A stretch of DNA of 7,302 nucleotides from an uncultured Fretibacterium sp. (GTDB lineage Bacteria; Synergistota; Synergistia; Synergistales; Aminobacteriaceae), in the NCBI GenBank assembly GCA_937892105.1, contig CALAUZ010000125.1, forward strand, positions 1 through 7,302, given 5' to 3'. A model generated the notes under the pieces. It saw only the letters and a program-made list of their open reading frames with translations. It had not been told where the DNA came from and did no database searches. The translations under genes and the position numbers were made by a program. Shown here in pieces: positions 1 through 6,509 of the stretch (the first letter of the stretch is position 1; each line of letters opens with the position of its first letter).

Positions 1-4
1 TTGT

Positions 5-81
5 TGGTGGGCCCACCTGGACTCGAACCAGGAACCTTCCGGTTATGAGCCGGTGGCTCTAACCACTTGAGCTATGGGCCC
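5..81 (-). tRNA. tRNA with CAT anticodon (tRNA-Ile2 or elongator tRNA-Met)
   Basis: The reverse complement folds as a complete 77-nt cloverleaf. The 7-bp acceptor stem is GGGCCCA with TGGGCCC, the D stem is GCTC/GAGC, the anticodon loop is CTCATAA, and the T arm is CCTGG-TTCGAGT-CCAGG. The discriminator base is A and CCA is encoded (plus-strand 5-7). The anticodon CAT lies at plus-strand 45-47. A G1-C72 pair rules out the usual initiator tRNA with its unpaired position 1. CAT is read either as elongator Met or, after lysidine modification, as Ile (AUA). The arm sequences resemble the Ile2 class, but I cannot separate the two by eye. The top pair of the anticodon stem (27-43) is an A-A mismatch, leaving four GC pairs. 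Confidence 0.95.
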
Positions 82-94
82 GAACACTTGAAGA

Positions 95-123
95 ATTTTA
101 CACGGCCTTTCATTTTGCGTCAA
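95..123 (-). promoter_or_regulatory. Sigma-70-type promoter of the tRNA gene
   Basis: On the minus strand there is a -35 box TTGACG (plus-strand 118-123), a 17-bp spacer and a -10 box TAAAAT (plus-strand 95-100). Each box differs from consensus at a single position. The expected start lies about 7 nt beyond the -10, near position 88, leaving a short leader before the tRNA 5' end at 81. This is the best-formed promoter in the window. Confidence 0.8.
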
Positions 124-150
124 GCCTGAAATTTTTTATCCCTTGCAAAT

Positions 151-179
151 TTCCCGTAAATTGAAACATGTATTATAAT
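151..179 (+). promoter_or_regulatory. Probable promoter of the ptsH-ptsI-kinase operon
   Basis: A perfect TATAAT lies at 174-179. At 17-bp spacing the -35 position holds TTCCCG (151-156), a poor match. TTGCAA at 143-148 looks better but is 25 bp away, too far to pair with this -10. Expected transcription start is about 186, giving a leader of about 70 nt before the HPr start. The weak -35 may mean activation or inaccurate boxing. The promoter diverges from that of the tRNA. Confidence 0.5.
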
Positions 180-255
180 CTGATATCAATAGCATACCAG
201 TACTATTTGGACAGCAAAATATCTCACATTCAACACAGAAAGGAAGCAGACAGTC

Positions 256-513
256 ATGAAGGAATTTACGTATGTTATCACCGACCCTGTAGGCATCCAC
301 GCACGTCCCGCCGGTTTACTCGTTAAGGAGGCCAAGAACTTCAAGAGTACTGCAACGTTCATCAAGGGCGAAAAGTCCGCTAAGGCAACAGCACTCATGA
401 AGCTCATGGGTATGGGCATTAAGCAGGGAGATGAAGTGCTTATCCGCGTTGAGGGAGAGGACGAGGAAGCCTGCGCCGCCGCTCTGGAAAAATTCATGAA
501 GGAGAACTTCTAG
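256..513 (+). CDS. ptsH: HPr, phosphocarrier protein of the PTS
   Basis: This 85-residue protein is the small cytoplasmic phosphocarrier that takes phosphate from enzyme I at a histidine and hands it to sugar-specific enzyme II proteins. The active-site signature GIHARPAG spans residues 13-20, with His15 as the phosphorylated residue and Arg17 beside it. Length and the ending (ALEKFMKENF) fit the family. The start ATG has AGGAAG at 241-246, 9 nt upstream. The position equivalent to regulatory Ser46 of Bacillus HPr is Ala46 (codon GCA, 391-393) in the stretch KATALMKLMGMG, with Thr45 before it. HPr kinase/phosphorylase therefore probably does not control this protein at that site. Related clostridial HPr proteins also lack Ser46. 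The enzyme I gene follows after 4 nt, the classical ptsHI order. Confidence 0.95.
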   Translation: MKEFTYVITDPVGIHARPAGLLVKEAKNFKSTATFIKGEKSAKATALMKLMGMGIKQGDEVLIRVEGEDEEACAAALEKFMKENF

Positions 514-517
514 GATT

Positions 518-2215
518 ATGGAAGTCTTCAAGGGTACGAAAATCGTAAACGGTATAGCCATCGGTAAAATCAAAATATACAAGGCTCCCGTCTACGAGAT
601 AAGTGAAGAGCTTGTCAGCGATATTGCCGCAGAACTTGAACGTTTCGAGGCCGCACGCGTTAAAGTCCAGGAAGACCAGAACGCCCTCTATGACAAGGAA
701 ATGAAGGCCGGCCACAAGGATACTGCCGGAATATTCGAGGCTCATGCTATGATGCTTGATGACGAAGACACCCTCATTGACCCATGCAAGGAGATTATCG
801 GCGAGGGTCATACGGCAGAATACGCGGTTCGTCAGGCATTCGATGCTGCGGCTGAAGAGTTCAGCAACATGGAGGACGAATACTTCAGGGCAAGAAGCGC
901 AGACGTTATCGACCTCAAAAACTCAATGCTCGATGTCCTTTTCGGCGCAGACACTTCCAGCCTTCAGGGTACAGAACCAGCAATACTCGTTGCAGAAGAT
1001 CTGGCTCCATCAGAGACCGTCAAACTCGACAAATCCCTCCTTCTCGGACTTGTTACACGTCTTGGAAGCTCCAACAGCCACACCGCCATACTCGCACGCA
1101 GCATGAACTGGCCAACACTCATACAGTGCCACGACATCGCTGACAGCTGGGACGGAAAATTCGCCATTCTTGACGGCTACAATTCCTGCATATACATCGA
1201 GCCTGAACAGAAGATTATTGACGAGTTAAGCGCAAAACAGGCAGAAGACAAGCGCAAAGAGGAAGAACTCCAGAAGCTGAAAGGCCAGCCCAGTGTTACG
1301 AAGGACGGCAGAAAGGTTAAACTCTATGCCAACATCGGCGGCCCTAAAGACGTTAAGGCAGTTCTCGAGAATGACGCTGAAGGTGTAGGGCTTTTCCGTT
1401 CCGAGTTCGTCTATCTCAACAGCAAGGAAGATCCATCGGAAGAAGCACAGTTCCAGGCATATAAGCAGGTGTTAGAGGGATTATCACCCCGTATGGTCAT
1501 CATAAGGACTTGCGATATTGGCGCGGACAAGACGATAGACTACATGCACCTCGACAAGGAAGAAAACCCGGCATTAGGCTTCAGGGCTGTTAGGATCTGC
1601 CTTACACGTCCCGATTTCTTCAAGCGTCAGCTGCGTGCATTGCTGAGGGCTTCAGCGTTCGGGAATCTCGGTATAATGTTCCCTATGATAATATCGCTTT
1701 GGGAAGTCCAGAAGTGCAAGGAAATTCTCAACGAGTGCAAAAAGGAACTTGAGGCTGAGGGCGTAACCATCGGAAAGTATGAGATAGGCATAATGATAGA
1801 GACACCTGCTGCGGCATTATGCGCTGACGAACTTGCTGAGGAAGTCGATTTCTTCTCGCTGGGAACAAATGACCTCACGCAGTACACGTGCGCTATCGAC
1901 AGGCAGAGTGCGAGTTTAGAGCCTTTCTCGAACACACATCACCCGGCAGTTCTTAGGCTCATACGCGAGACAATAGAGGCAGGACACAGGCATAACACGT
2001 GGGTAGGCATTTGCGGAGAACTCGGAGCTGATCCGACACTCACTGAGGAATTCCTCAAGATGGGCGTTGATGAGCTTTCTGTGAACCCCAAGAGCATTCT
2101 GCCATTGCGCGGAAATGTAAGGAATGTTGACCTGTCTAACTACAAAACTGAAACACCCAAGCCCCAAGCGGAAGCAGAAAGGCCAAAGGGTTTATTTGGG
2201 AGGTTGTTCGGATAA
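518..2215 (+). CDS. ptsI: PTS enzyme I (phosphoenolpyruvate-protein phosphotransferase)
   Basis: This 565-residue cytoplasmic enzyme autophosphorylates from PEP on a histidine and passes the phosphate to HPr. The N-terminal HPr-binding and phosphohistidine region covers about 1-225. The swivelling active site reads GSSNSHTAILARS, with His188 as the phosphorylated residue. A charged helical linker (about 230-255) leads to the PEP-binding barrel, which has GLFRSEF (291-297), IIRTCDIGADK (328-338), NPALGFRAVR (350-359), MIETPAA (426-432), SLGTNDLTQYT (447-457) and GICGELG with acid-base Cys499. All key residues are present and the length is normal. After the barrel comes a Pro/Glu/Lys-rich stretch ending in GLFGRLFG, an added tail. 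The start lies 4 nt after the HPr stop, with AAGGAG at 499-504, so the two are probably translationally coupled. No enzyme II gene is in view. Confidence 0.96.
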   Translation: MEVFKGTKIVNGIAIGKIKIYKAPVYEISEELVSDIAAELERFEAARVKVQEDQNALYDKEMKAGHKDTAGIFEAHAMMLDDEDTLIDPCKEIIGEGHTAEYAVRQAFDAAAEEFSNMEDEYFRARSADVIDLKNSMLDVLFGADTSSLQGTEPAILVAEDLAPSETVKLDKSLLLGLVTRLGSSNSHTAILARSMNWPTLIQCHDIADSWDGKFAILDGYNSCIYIEPEQKIIDELSAKQAEDKRKEEELQKLKGQPSVTKDGRKVKLYANIGGPKDVKAVLENDAEGVGLFRSEFVYLNSKEDPSEEAQFQAYKQVLEGLSPRMVIIRTCDIGADKTIDYMHLDKEENPALGFRAVRICLTRPDFFKRQLRALLRASAFGNLGIMFPMIISLWEVQKCKEILNECKKELEAEGVTIGKYEIGIMIETPAAALCADELAEEVDFFSLGTNDLTQYTCAIDRQSASLEPFSNTHHPAVLRLIRETIEAGHRHNTWVGICGELGADPTLTEEFLKMGVDELSVNPKSILPLRGNVRNVDLSNYKTETPKPQAEAERPKGLFGRLFG

Positions 2216-2216
2216 C

Positions 2217-3122
2217 ATGTTATACGGAGCATTGGAAGCCGGCGGGACTAAAATGGTCTGCGCTGTCGGCGACGAAAATGGCGTAATACTCGACCAGGTT
2301 TCAATCCCAACGTCAACCCCTGACGAGACGATGCCGAAGATAATAGAGTATTTCAAGGAGAAAATTTCCCCAGAACGTCCGGAAGAAGACAGGATTAAAG
2401 CACTCGGAATAGCATGTTTCGGGCCTGTCGATGTGCGCAAAAACTCGAAGACATATGGCAGCATTCTCTACACCCCCAAAATCACCTGGAGAAATTACCC
2501 TATCGTAAATGCCATGAAAGAAGCACTGGATAATATTCCCGTTGGCTTTGACACCGACGTAAACGGCTCACTTCTCGGAGAAGTAACATGGGGAAGCGCG
2601 AAAGGTCTCACCGATGCTGTATACTTCACGCTAGGCACAGGCATTGGAATGGGAGCTATGTCCGGCGGAAACCTCATTCATGGTATGCTTCACCCTGAAA
2701 CCGGGCATATAGCAATGTCAGTAGTCCCCGGCGATGAGTACAAGGGGCATTGTCCATCACACGGAGCATGTTTCGAGGGTATGGCTTCAGGCCCTGCAAT
2801 CGAGGAACGTTGGGGGAAACCAGGAAAAGACCTCGCCGACATGCCGGAAGTCTGGGAGCTTGAGGCGAAATATATCGCTCAGGCAATGACAGCTGTAACA
2901 TACATGCTCAGTCCGCAGAAAATAATACTCGGCGGCGGAGTTATGACACAATCCCAGCTCTTCCCGCTCGTGCGCAAATACGTCCTCGAATACATCAACG
3001 GCTACATCGACACGAAGGAACTGCGCAACATCAACGCTTATATCACTCCTGCTGCCCTTAACGGAAATCAGGGAATAATGGGTGCTATAAGGCTTGCGGA
3101 AATGGCGTTAGAGGAAGAATAG
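2217..3122 (+). CDS. ROK-family sugar kinase, probably fructokinase
   Basis: This 301-residue protein should transfer phosphate from ATP to a free hexose in the cytoplasm. The N-terminal nucleotide-binding loop is GALEAGGTK (4-12). The sequence FDTDVNGS (111-118) carries the probable catalytic base Asp114. LGTGIGMGA (139-147) is the second phosphate loop. The ROK sugar and zinc region is HPETGH (159-164) followed by HCPSHGAC (178-185), giving likely zinc ligands His164, Cys179, His182 and Cys185. IILGGGV (236-242) closes the nucleotide site. GALEAGGTK and CPSHGAC match the Bacillus YdhR/GmuE fructokinase branch better than glucokinases, so fructose is the likeliest substrate, though mannose is possible. 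The ATG at 2217 is 1 nt after the enzyme I stop, with GGGAGG at 2198-2203. An upstream in-frame ATG at 2124 was not used because the added 31 residues are not ROK-like and overlap ptsI. Confidence 0.88.
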   Translation: MLYGALEAGGTKMVCAVGDENGVILDQVSIPTSTPDETMPKIIEYFKEKISPERPEEDRIKALGIACFGPVDVRKNSKTYGSILYTPKITWRNYPIVNAMKEALDNIPVGFDTDVNGSLLGEVTWGSAKGLTDAVYFTLGTGIGMGAMSGGNLIHGMLHPETGHIAMSVVPGDEYKGHCPSHGACFEGMASGPAIEERWGKPGKDLADMPEVWELEAKYIAQAMTAVTYMLSPQKIILGGGVMTQSQLFPLVRKYVLEYINGYIDTKELRNINAYITPAALNGNQGIMGAIRLAEMALEEE

Positions 3123-3134
3123 AAAGCAATTTAT

Positions 3135-3175
3135 CCCTGCCCTGTGTTATTAATCATGGGGCGGGGTTTGTCTGT
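3135..3175 (+). terminator. Probable rho-independent terminator of the ptsHI-kinase operon
   Basis: Thirteen nt after the kinase stop, CCCTGCCC (3135-3142) pairs with GGGCGGGG (3159-3166). This makes an 8-bp stem with one G-T pair and a loop of about 16 nt, followed by TTTGTCTGT. The stem is strong but the T tract is short and interrupted, so termination may be partial. The following T-rich bases may also serve the cheW promoter. On the opposite strand no T tract follows, so it is unlikely to act in both directions. Confidence 0.65.
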
Positions 3176-3194
3176 AAACACATCACAATATAAT
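3168..3194 (+). promoter_or_regulatory. Probable promoter of the cheW-amidase-gerMN-rdgB operon
   Basis: A perfect TATAAT lies at 3189-3194. The nearest -35 candidate is TTGTCT (3168-3173), four of six consensus bases, at a short 15-bp spacing. Expected start is about 3201, leaving a leader just long enough for the ribosome-binding site at 3205-3210. Because the terminator stem ends at 3166, terminator and promoter are packed directly against each other. Confidence 0.5.
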
Positions 3195-3204
3195 CACAAG
3201 TAAA

Positions 3205-3210
3205 AGAGGT
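3205..3210 (+). promoter_or_regulatory. Ribosome-binding site that fixes the TTG start of cheW
   Basis: AGAGGT lies 9 nt before TTG at 3220. No in-frame ATG exists upstream; the next in-frame ATG is residue 24 and has no purine-rich site at a suitable distance. This supports the TTG start. Confidence 0.6.
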
Positions 3211-3219
3211 AGAACTTCA

Positions 3220-3753
3220 TTGGCTGACATTCAGAATTTAGACCCGGCAAAAAAACAGGAAGTAAGTCAGGATTTCAGGGATATTGACATGGAGGCTCTC
3301 GGTGAGGAGCATATTAACTTGGTCTTCAAGCTCGGACGCGAGAATTTCGGTGTTGATGTCAACATGGTGCGCGAGATTGTGCGTGTTCCGTCATTCATTA
3401 CGAGGGTTCCCAATGCTCCGGCATATATCAGGGGTGTAATAAACCTTCGCGGAACAATAGTACCAGTTTTCGACATGCACATGAAAATCGGAATGGCTGG
3501 ACACCCCCTCACTGATGAGGCAAGAATAGTAGTTATCGCCGTCAATGAGGTAACGTTCGGAATGATAGTGAACTCTGTGCGAGAAGTTCTGACAATATAT
3601 GATGCACAGCTTGAAGTAGCCACGAAGTTATCATCATCTATTGACCGCAGATATGTTCTCTGGGTGGCAAAACCGGCTGATGACAGGCTGATATTGTTGC
3701 TTGACGTGTCCAACCTTTTTGAACTGGATCAGATTTTGGAGGAAAGCGAATAA
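3220..3753 (+). CDS. cheW: CheW, chemotaxis coupling (adaptor) protein
   Basis: This 177-residue cytoplasmic protein belongs to the CheW family, which bridges chemoreceptors to the histidine kinase CheA in the receptor array. A polar N-terminal extension of about 30 residues precedes a single CheW domain (about 31-172). Seen are INLVFKLGRENFGVDV (32-47) as the first strands, VREIVRVP (50-57), and the signature GVINLRGTIVPVFD (72-85), in which Arg77 matches the conserved arginine of the NLRG motif. A final DVSNLFELDQI helix closes the domain. No CheA kinase or response-regulator domain is fused, and no other chemotaxis gene is in view. The start is TTG with a ribosome-binding site. The amidase gene begins 4 nt after the stop, so the two are very probably co-transcribed. 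Whether this copy serves the main chemotaxis array or another signalling complex cannot be told from here. Confidence 0.92.
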   Translation: MADIQNLDPAKKQEVSQDFRDIDMEALGEEHINLVFKLGRENFGVDVNMVREIVRVPSFITRVPNAPAYIRGVINLRGTIVPVFDMHMKIGMAGHPLTDEARIVVIAVNEVTFGMIVNSVREVLTIYDAQLEVATKLSSSIDRRYVLWVAKPADDRLILLLDVSNLFELDQILEESE

Positions 3754-3757
3754 TTTA

Positions 3758-5740
3758 ATGCGCAAGTTTTTTTTTAGCGTCATAATACTCCTGCTTTTCT
3801 GCCTGATCCCTGCATCTGCTTACGCTGATGCGGCATTGTTCAAGGGAAGCGGCCGCGTTGGGGCTGTGCGTACTGCCGAAAACAACGGCTACATGTGCGT
3901 ACCTGTCGAGGATACAGGGAGGCTTCTTGGCTTCACGTCTTCACGTAACGGCGAAGAAATCTCCTTGTCGCGCGGAAATGTAAGTCTCAGGGTAATATCC
4001 GGCTCTGCGGCTGCATGGCGTGGAATGTCGATAATCCCGCTTCATTCTGCACCGTTCGAGAGGGACGGGGTTTTATGGCTTGACGCTCAGAGTGCCGTAG
4101 CATTGTTTCAGGGTGTTGCAGGTTCAGGGACGGCCAATAAGCTGCGTTTTGCAAGGACATCGGGTTACACTGTTACTGTTGCGAACGCTGACAGCGATAT
4201 TGAGTTCGGGAAATTCGATGAACCAAAGCCGGCAGTTGACCTCTCCGCGATAATGAGCAGGACATCTCGCCCCAATCCCCAGCCTTCACTGCCTTCACAG
4301 ACGGTACAGACGGCACAGGCTCCAGCGATAACTACGGCTCAGGCAATCCCGCAAGAACAGCCCGTGATATCTGCGTCATCATCGAAGCATTCAGAGCCAT
4401 CGTCAAGTTCACAGCCAAAGTACGAGACGTTCAAGCCAAATGACAGGAAGACGGAGAAAGGCGAATATTACAGCGGAACAGTTCAGGGCATAAGATGGAC
4501 ATCACAGGAAGGAAGCCGCAAGAAGATACGTGCAGTAATCATGGCAGATGAAGGTGCAGACCCGCAAGTATATATGAATGGCGGGGAACTTCACGCTTTG
4601 TTCTCATCGAGCATAGAAAATTCTGTTGGAATAGCTTCGCCGTTCACGAACGTTACGGCAGATATCAAGCGTACTTCAGGGGGTATCGACCTCGTATTTT
4701 ACCCAAAAGGCATAACTAAGGCGGAAAAATACGTTCTCGATAATCCCAGACGCATAGCTTTGGACTTCTTCTTCCCATCAAGCGTGAACATAGCAGGCAC
4801 ATCTCCGGCGAATAATAATAACTCTAACATCAGGCTTCCAGGACAGGTTGCGCAGTCTAAGCCACAGCCCCAGCCTCAGATACAGATACCCTCTCAGAGT
4901 ACGCAGAGGACTGATCCCGTAATCTCTCAGACAGCACCGGTAATCACCAACCTTCCACCGTCCGAGAGGCGTACAAGGTCTCCTGCTGTAACCACGCTTC
5001 CCAGTACTATCACTATCCCTACCAGTCCGCAGGCAGCAAACAGGCTCGGTTCTGGCAGAACTGGCGGCGTGAAAACCATAGTGATTGATCCGGGACATGG
5101 CGGGAAAGATCCTGGAGCTTCCGCGAACGGAGTTACAGAGAAGAACGTAAACCTAGCTGTCGGTCTTGAACTTCAAAGAGTGCTGGCCGCAAAGGGCTAC
5201 AACGTAATCATGACGAGGGCTACGGACGTGTATTTGAAGTTGCAGGAACGAACCGACATAGCCAATAACGTCAATGCAGATTTATTCGTAAGCGTTCACG
5301 TTAATGCGCTGCCAAACAAGAAATCAATGACGGGCTTCGAGATATACATCATGGCACTTCCTACGGACAAGGACGCAATGAACCTCGCGAAAATCGAGAA
5401 CAGGGAATATGTCGAGGGAAAGGGAATGGATACTGCAAATGTTGACCGCAGGACGGAGATGCTTCTTCACATACTCGGAGACATGCAGCAGAATAACAAG
5501 ATAAGTGAAAGCACAGATTTTGCGGCGGCTCTGTACAATGCAGGGGTAAGGGGAGGTCTTCCGATGAAGAGGGTTGCGCAGGCACCTTTCTTTGTACTCA
5601 GGGGAGCAGGAATGCCGGCAGTCCTTCTTGAAATTGGATTTGTAACGAACGCCTCAGAGTCTCGCCTTCTCACTACTCAGGCATACCAGCAGAAAATAGC
5701 AAACGCAATGTCTGACGGAATAGCAAACTATCTCAGATAA
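3758..5740 (+). CDS. Secreted N-acetylmuramoyl-L-alanine amidase (AMIN + Amidase_3)
   Basis: This 660-residue exported enzyme should cut the bond between MurNAc and L-Ala in peptidoglycan. The signal peptide (1 to about 23) has a basic start (MRKFFF), a hydrophobic core and ASA/AYA cleavage motifs at 19-23. Residues about 28-150 resemble a copper-amine-oxidase-N-like stalk domain. A Ser/Gln/Pro-rich linker (about 155-230) follows, then an AMIN targeting domain (about 237-342), then a second Gln/Pro/Thr-rich linker (about 343-435). The catalytic Amidase_3 domain (438-660) has DPGHGGKDPGA with His447, Glu461 in TEKNVNL, VSVHVNA with His514, and LLEIGFVTN with catalytic Glu625, so the zinc site is complete. 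The start at 3758 is chosen because it begins directly with the signal peptide; GGAGG lies at 3738-3742. An in-frame ATG at 3701 lies inside cheW and would bury the signal. A T9 run covers codons 4-6. Confidence 0.93.
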   Translation: MRKFFFSVIILLLFCLIPASAYADAALFKGSGRVGAVRTAENNGYMCVPVEDTGRLLGFTSSRNGEEISLSRGNVSLRVISGSAAAWRGMSIIPLHSAPFERDGVLWLDAQSAVALFQGVAGSGTANKLRFARTSGYTVTVANADSDIEFGKFDEPKPAVDLSAIMSRTSRPNPQPSLPSQTVQTAQAPAITTAQAIPQEQPVISASSSKHSEPSSSSQPKYETFKPNDRKTEKGEYYSGTVQGIRWTSQEGSRKKIRAVIMADEGADPQVYMNGGELHALFSSSIENSVGIASPFTNVTADIKRTSGGIDLVFYPKGITKAEKYVLDNPRRIALDFFFPSSVNIAGTSPANNNNSNIRLPGQVAQSKPQPQPQIQIPSQSTQRTDPVISQTAPVITNLPPSERRTRSPAVTTLPSTITIPTSPQAANRLGSGRTGGVKTIVIDPGHGGKDPGASANGVTEKNVNLAVGLELQRVLAAKGYNVIMTRATDVYLKLQERTDIANNVNADLFVSVHVNALPNKKSMTGFEIYIMALPTDKDAMNLAKIENREYVEGKGMDTANVDRRTEMLLHILGDMQQNNKISESTDFAAALYNAGVRGGLPMKRVAQAPFFVLRGAGMPAVLLEIGFVTNASESRLLTTQAYQQKIANAMSDGIANYLR

Positions 5741-5741
5741 C

Positions 5742-5748
5742 AAGGAGG
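5742..5748 (+). promoter_or_regulatory. Strong ribosome-binding site that fixes the TTG start of the GerMN gene
   Basis: AAGGAGG, a full Shine-Dalgarno match, begins 2 nt after the amidase stop and ends 11 nt before TTG at 5760. It supports a TTG start where no nearby in-frame ATG exists; the next in-frame ATG is residue 25. The strong site may offset the weaker start codon. Confidence 0.7.
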
Positions 5749-5759
5749 AGAACTTATAA

Positions 5760-6509
5760 TTGCCACCACTAAGACGCAATGAAGCAGGAGGAAGGCCAGT
5801 GCCAAACAGGCGCAGGCAGGCACAGCAGGCTATGGCAAAGAAACAGGCACAACATACCCGCATGAGGCCGGAAACGGACGATGATGACAGACCAACGCCG
5901 TTAATGCTGAGAATATTGCTGTGGCTTGGAATAATATTACTGTGCTTTGTTCTGGGCTATCTCGGAACATCATGGGCTGTTGACTTTCTGAACCGAAAAC
6001 TGCTTCTGAAGCCCGAAAACAGGGTTGAGAACCAGGAAGACCTTACGAAATTCCAGGAAGCCGAACAGGAACGTACAGCCAGACAGAATTTGCTCTCAGC
6101 AGGAAAGAACGTACAGCAGGTTTCCCTAAATCTTTACCACGTCAGCAATAACACGATAACCGAGACCCGCAAGAATTTCATTGCGCGCACTCATGAGGAT
6201 AATATGAGGGACGCTGTGAACGAGATTATAACGATGAGCGGAGTTCCTAATGCCGGAAAAATAAAGCTGCTCCACGTGTTCAGGAATGGCGATACAGCGT
6301 TTCTGGACATGCCGGGGCAGTTTGCTTCGGCACTCAACTCAATGGGGAAGCAGAAATCACTCCTGCTTATAACGGGGATAGTCAGGACGATGCAGGAAAA
6401 CTTTTCGCCAGTTTCACAGGTAAGGTTTCTGATAGATTCCAAATCTCCGCAGTCAGGAGGAACGGTAGATCTTTCGTCAGTATGGAGGCTGCCGAAAAAA
6501 TCGTCATGA
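5760..6509 (+). CDS. Membrane-anchored GerMN-domain protein
   Basis: This 249-residue protein has a very basic, Gln/Arg-rich cytoplasmic head (1 to about 37), an acidic DDDD patch (40-43), one transmembrane helix (about 48-72), a charged helical spacer (about 80-112) and an extracytoplasmic GerMN domain (about 120-245). The helix and basic head predict an N-in, C-out topology. The GerMN call rests on the overall pattern: a first strand VSLNLYHV, a helix of the form EDNMRDAVNEII, LLHVFRNGDTAFLDM, and VRFLIDSKSPQSGGTVDLS at the end. GerMN domains are known from sporulation and germination proteins such as GerM, but also occur in non-sporulating bacteria and probably bind the cell wall. It lies 19 nt after an amidase gene and overlaps rdgB by 4 nt, pointing to a cell-envelope role. 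The exact function is not known. Confidence 0.8.
   Translation: MPPLRRNEAGGRPVPNRRRQAQQAMAKKQAQHTRMRPETDDDDRPTPLMLRILLWLGIILLCFVLGYLGTSWAVDFLNRKLLLKPENRVENQEDLTKFQEAEQERTARQNLLSAGKNVQQVSLNLYHVSNNTITETRKNFIARTHEDNMRDAVNEIITMSGVPNAGKIKLLHVFRNGDTAFLDMPGQFASALNSMGKQKSLLLITGIVRTMQENFSPVSQVRFLIDSKSPQSGGTVDLSSVWRLPKKSS

Noticed and set aside
143..148. TTGCAA considered as the -35 box of the ptsH promoter.
   Set aside because: It is 25 bp from the TATAAT at 174-179, outside the usable spacing, and no good -10 lies 16-18 bp from it.
2124..2216. In-frame upstream ATG extending the ROK kinase by 31 residues.
   Set aside because: It lies within the enzyme I coding end and adds non-ROK, Lys/Pro-rich sequence. 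The ATG at 2217 gives the canonical GALEAGGTK start and has its own ribosome-binding site.
3267..3713. 148-codon open frame on the minus strand across cheW.
   Set aside because: It is the antisense shadow of a clear CheW gene: low-complexity Ser/Thr/Ile-rich translation with no recognisable domain and no ribosome-binding site.
3701..3757. In-frame upstream ATG extending the amidase by 19 residues.
   Set aside because: It overlaps cheW and would place a Trp/Arg-rich stretch before the signal peptide. The start at 3758 opens directly with a standard signal sequence.
4778..5098. Minus-strand frame rich in Arg, Leu and Gly opposite the amidase linker.
   Set aside because: It is the reverse reading of the low-complexity Gln/Pro/Thr linker; its apparent repeats come from that bias.
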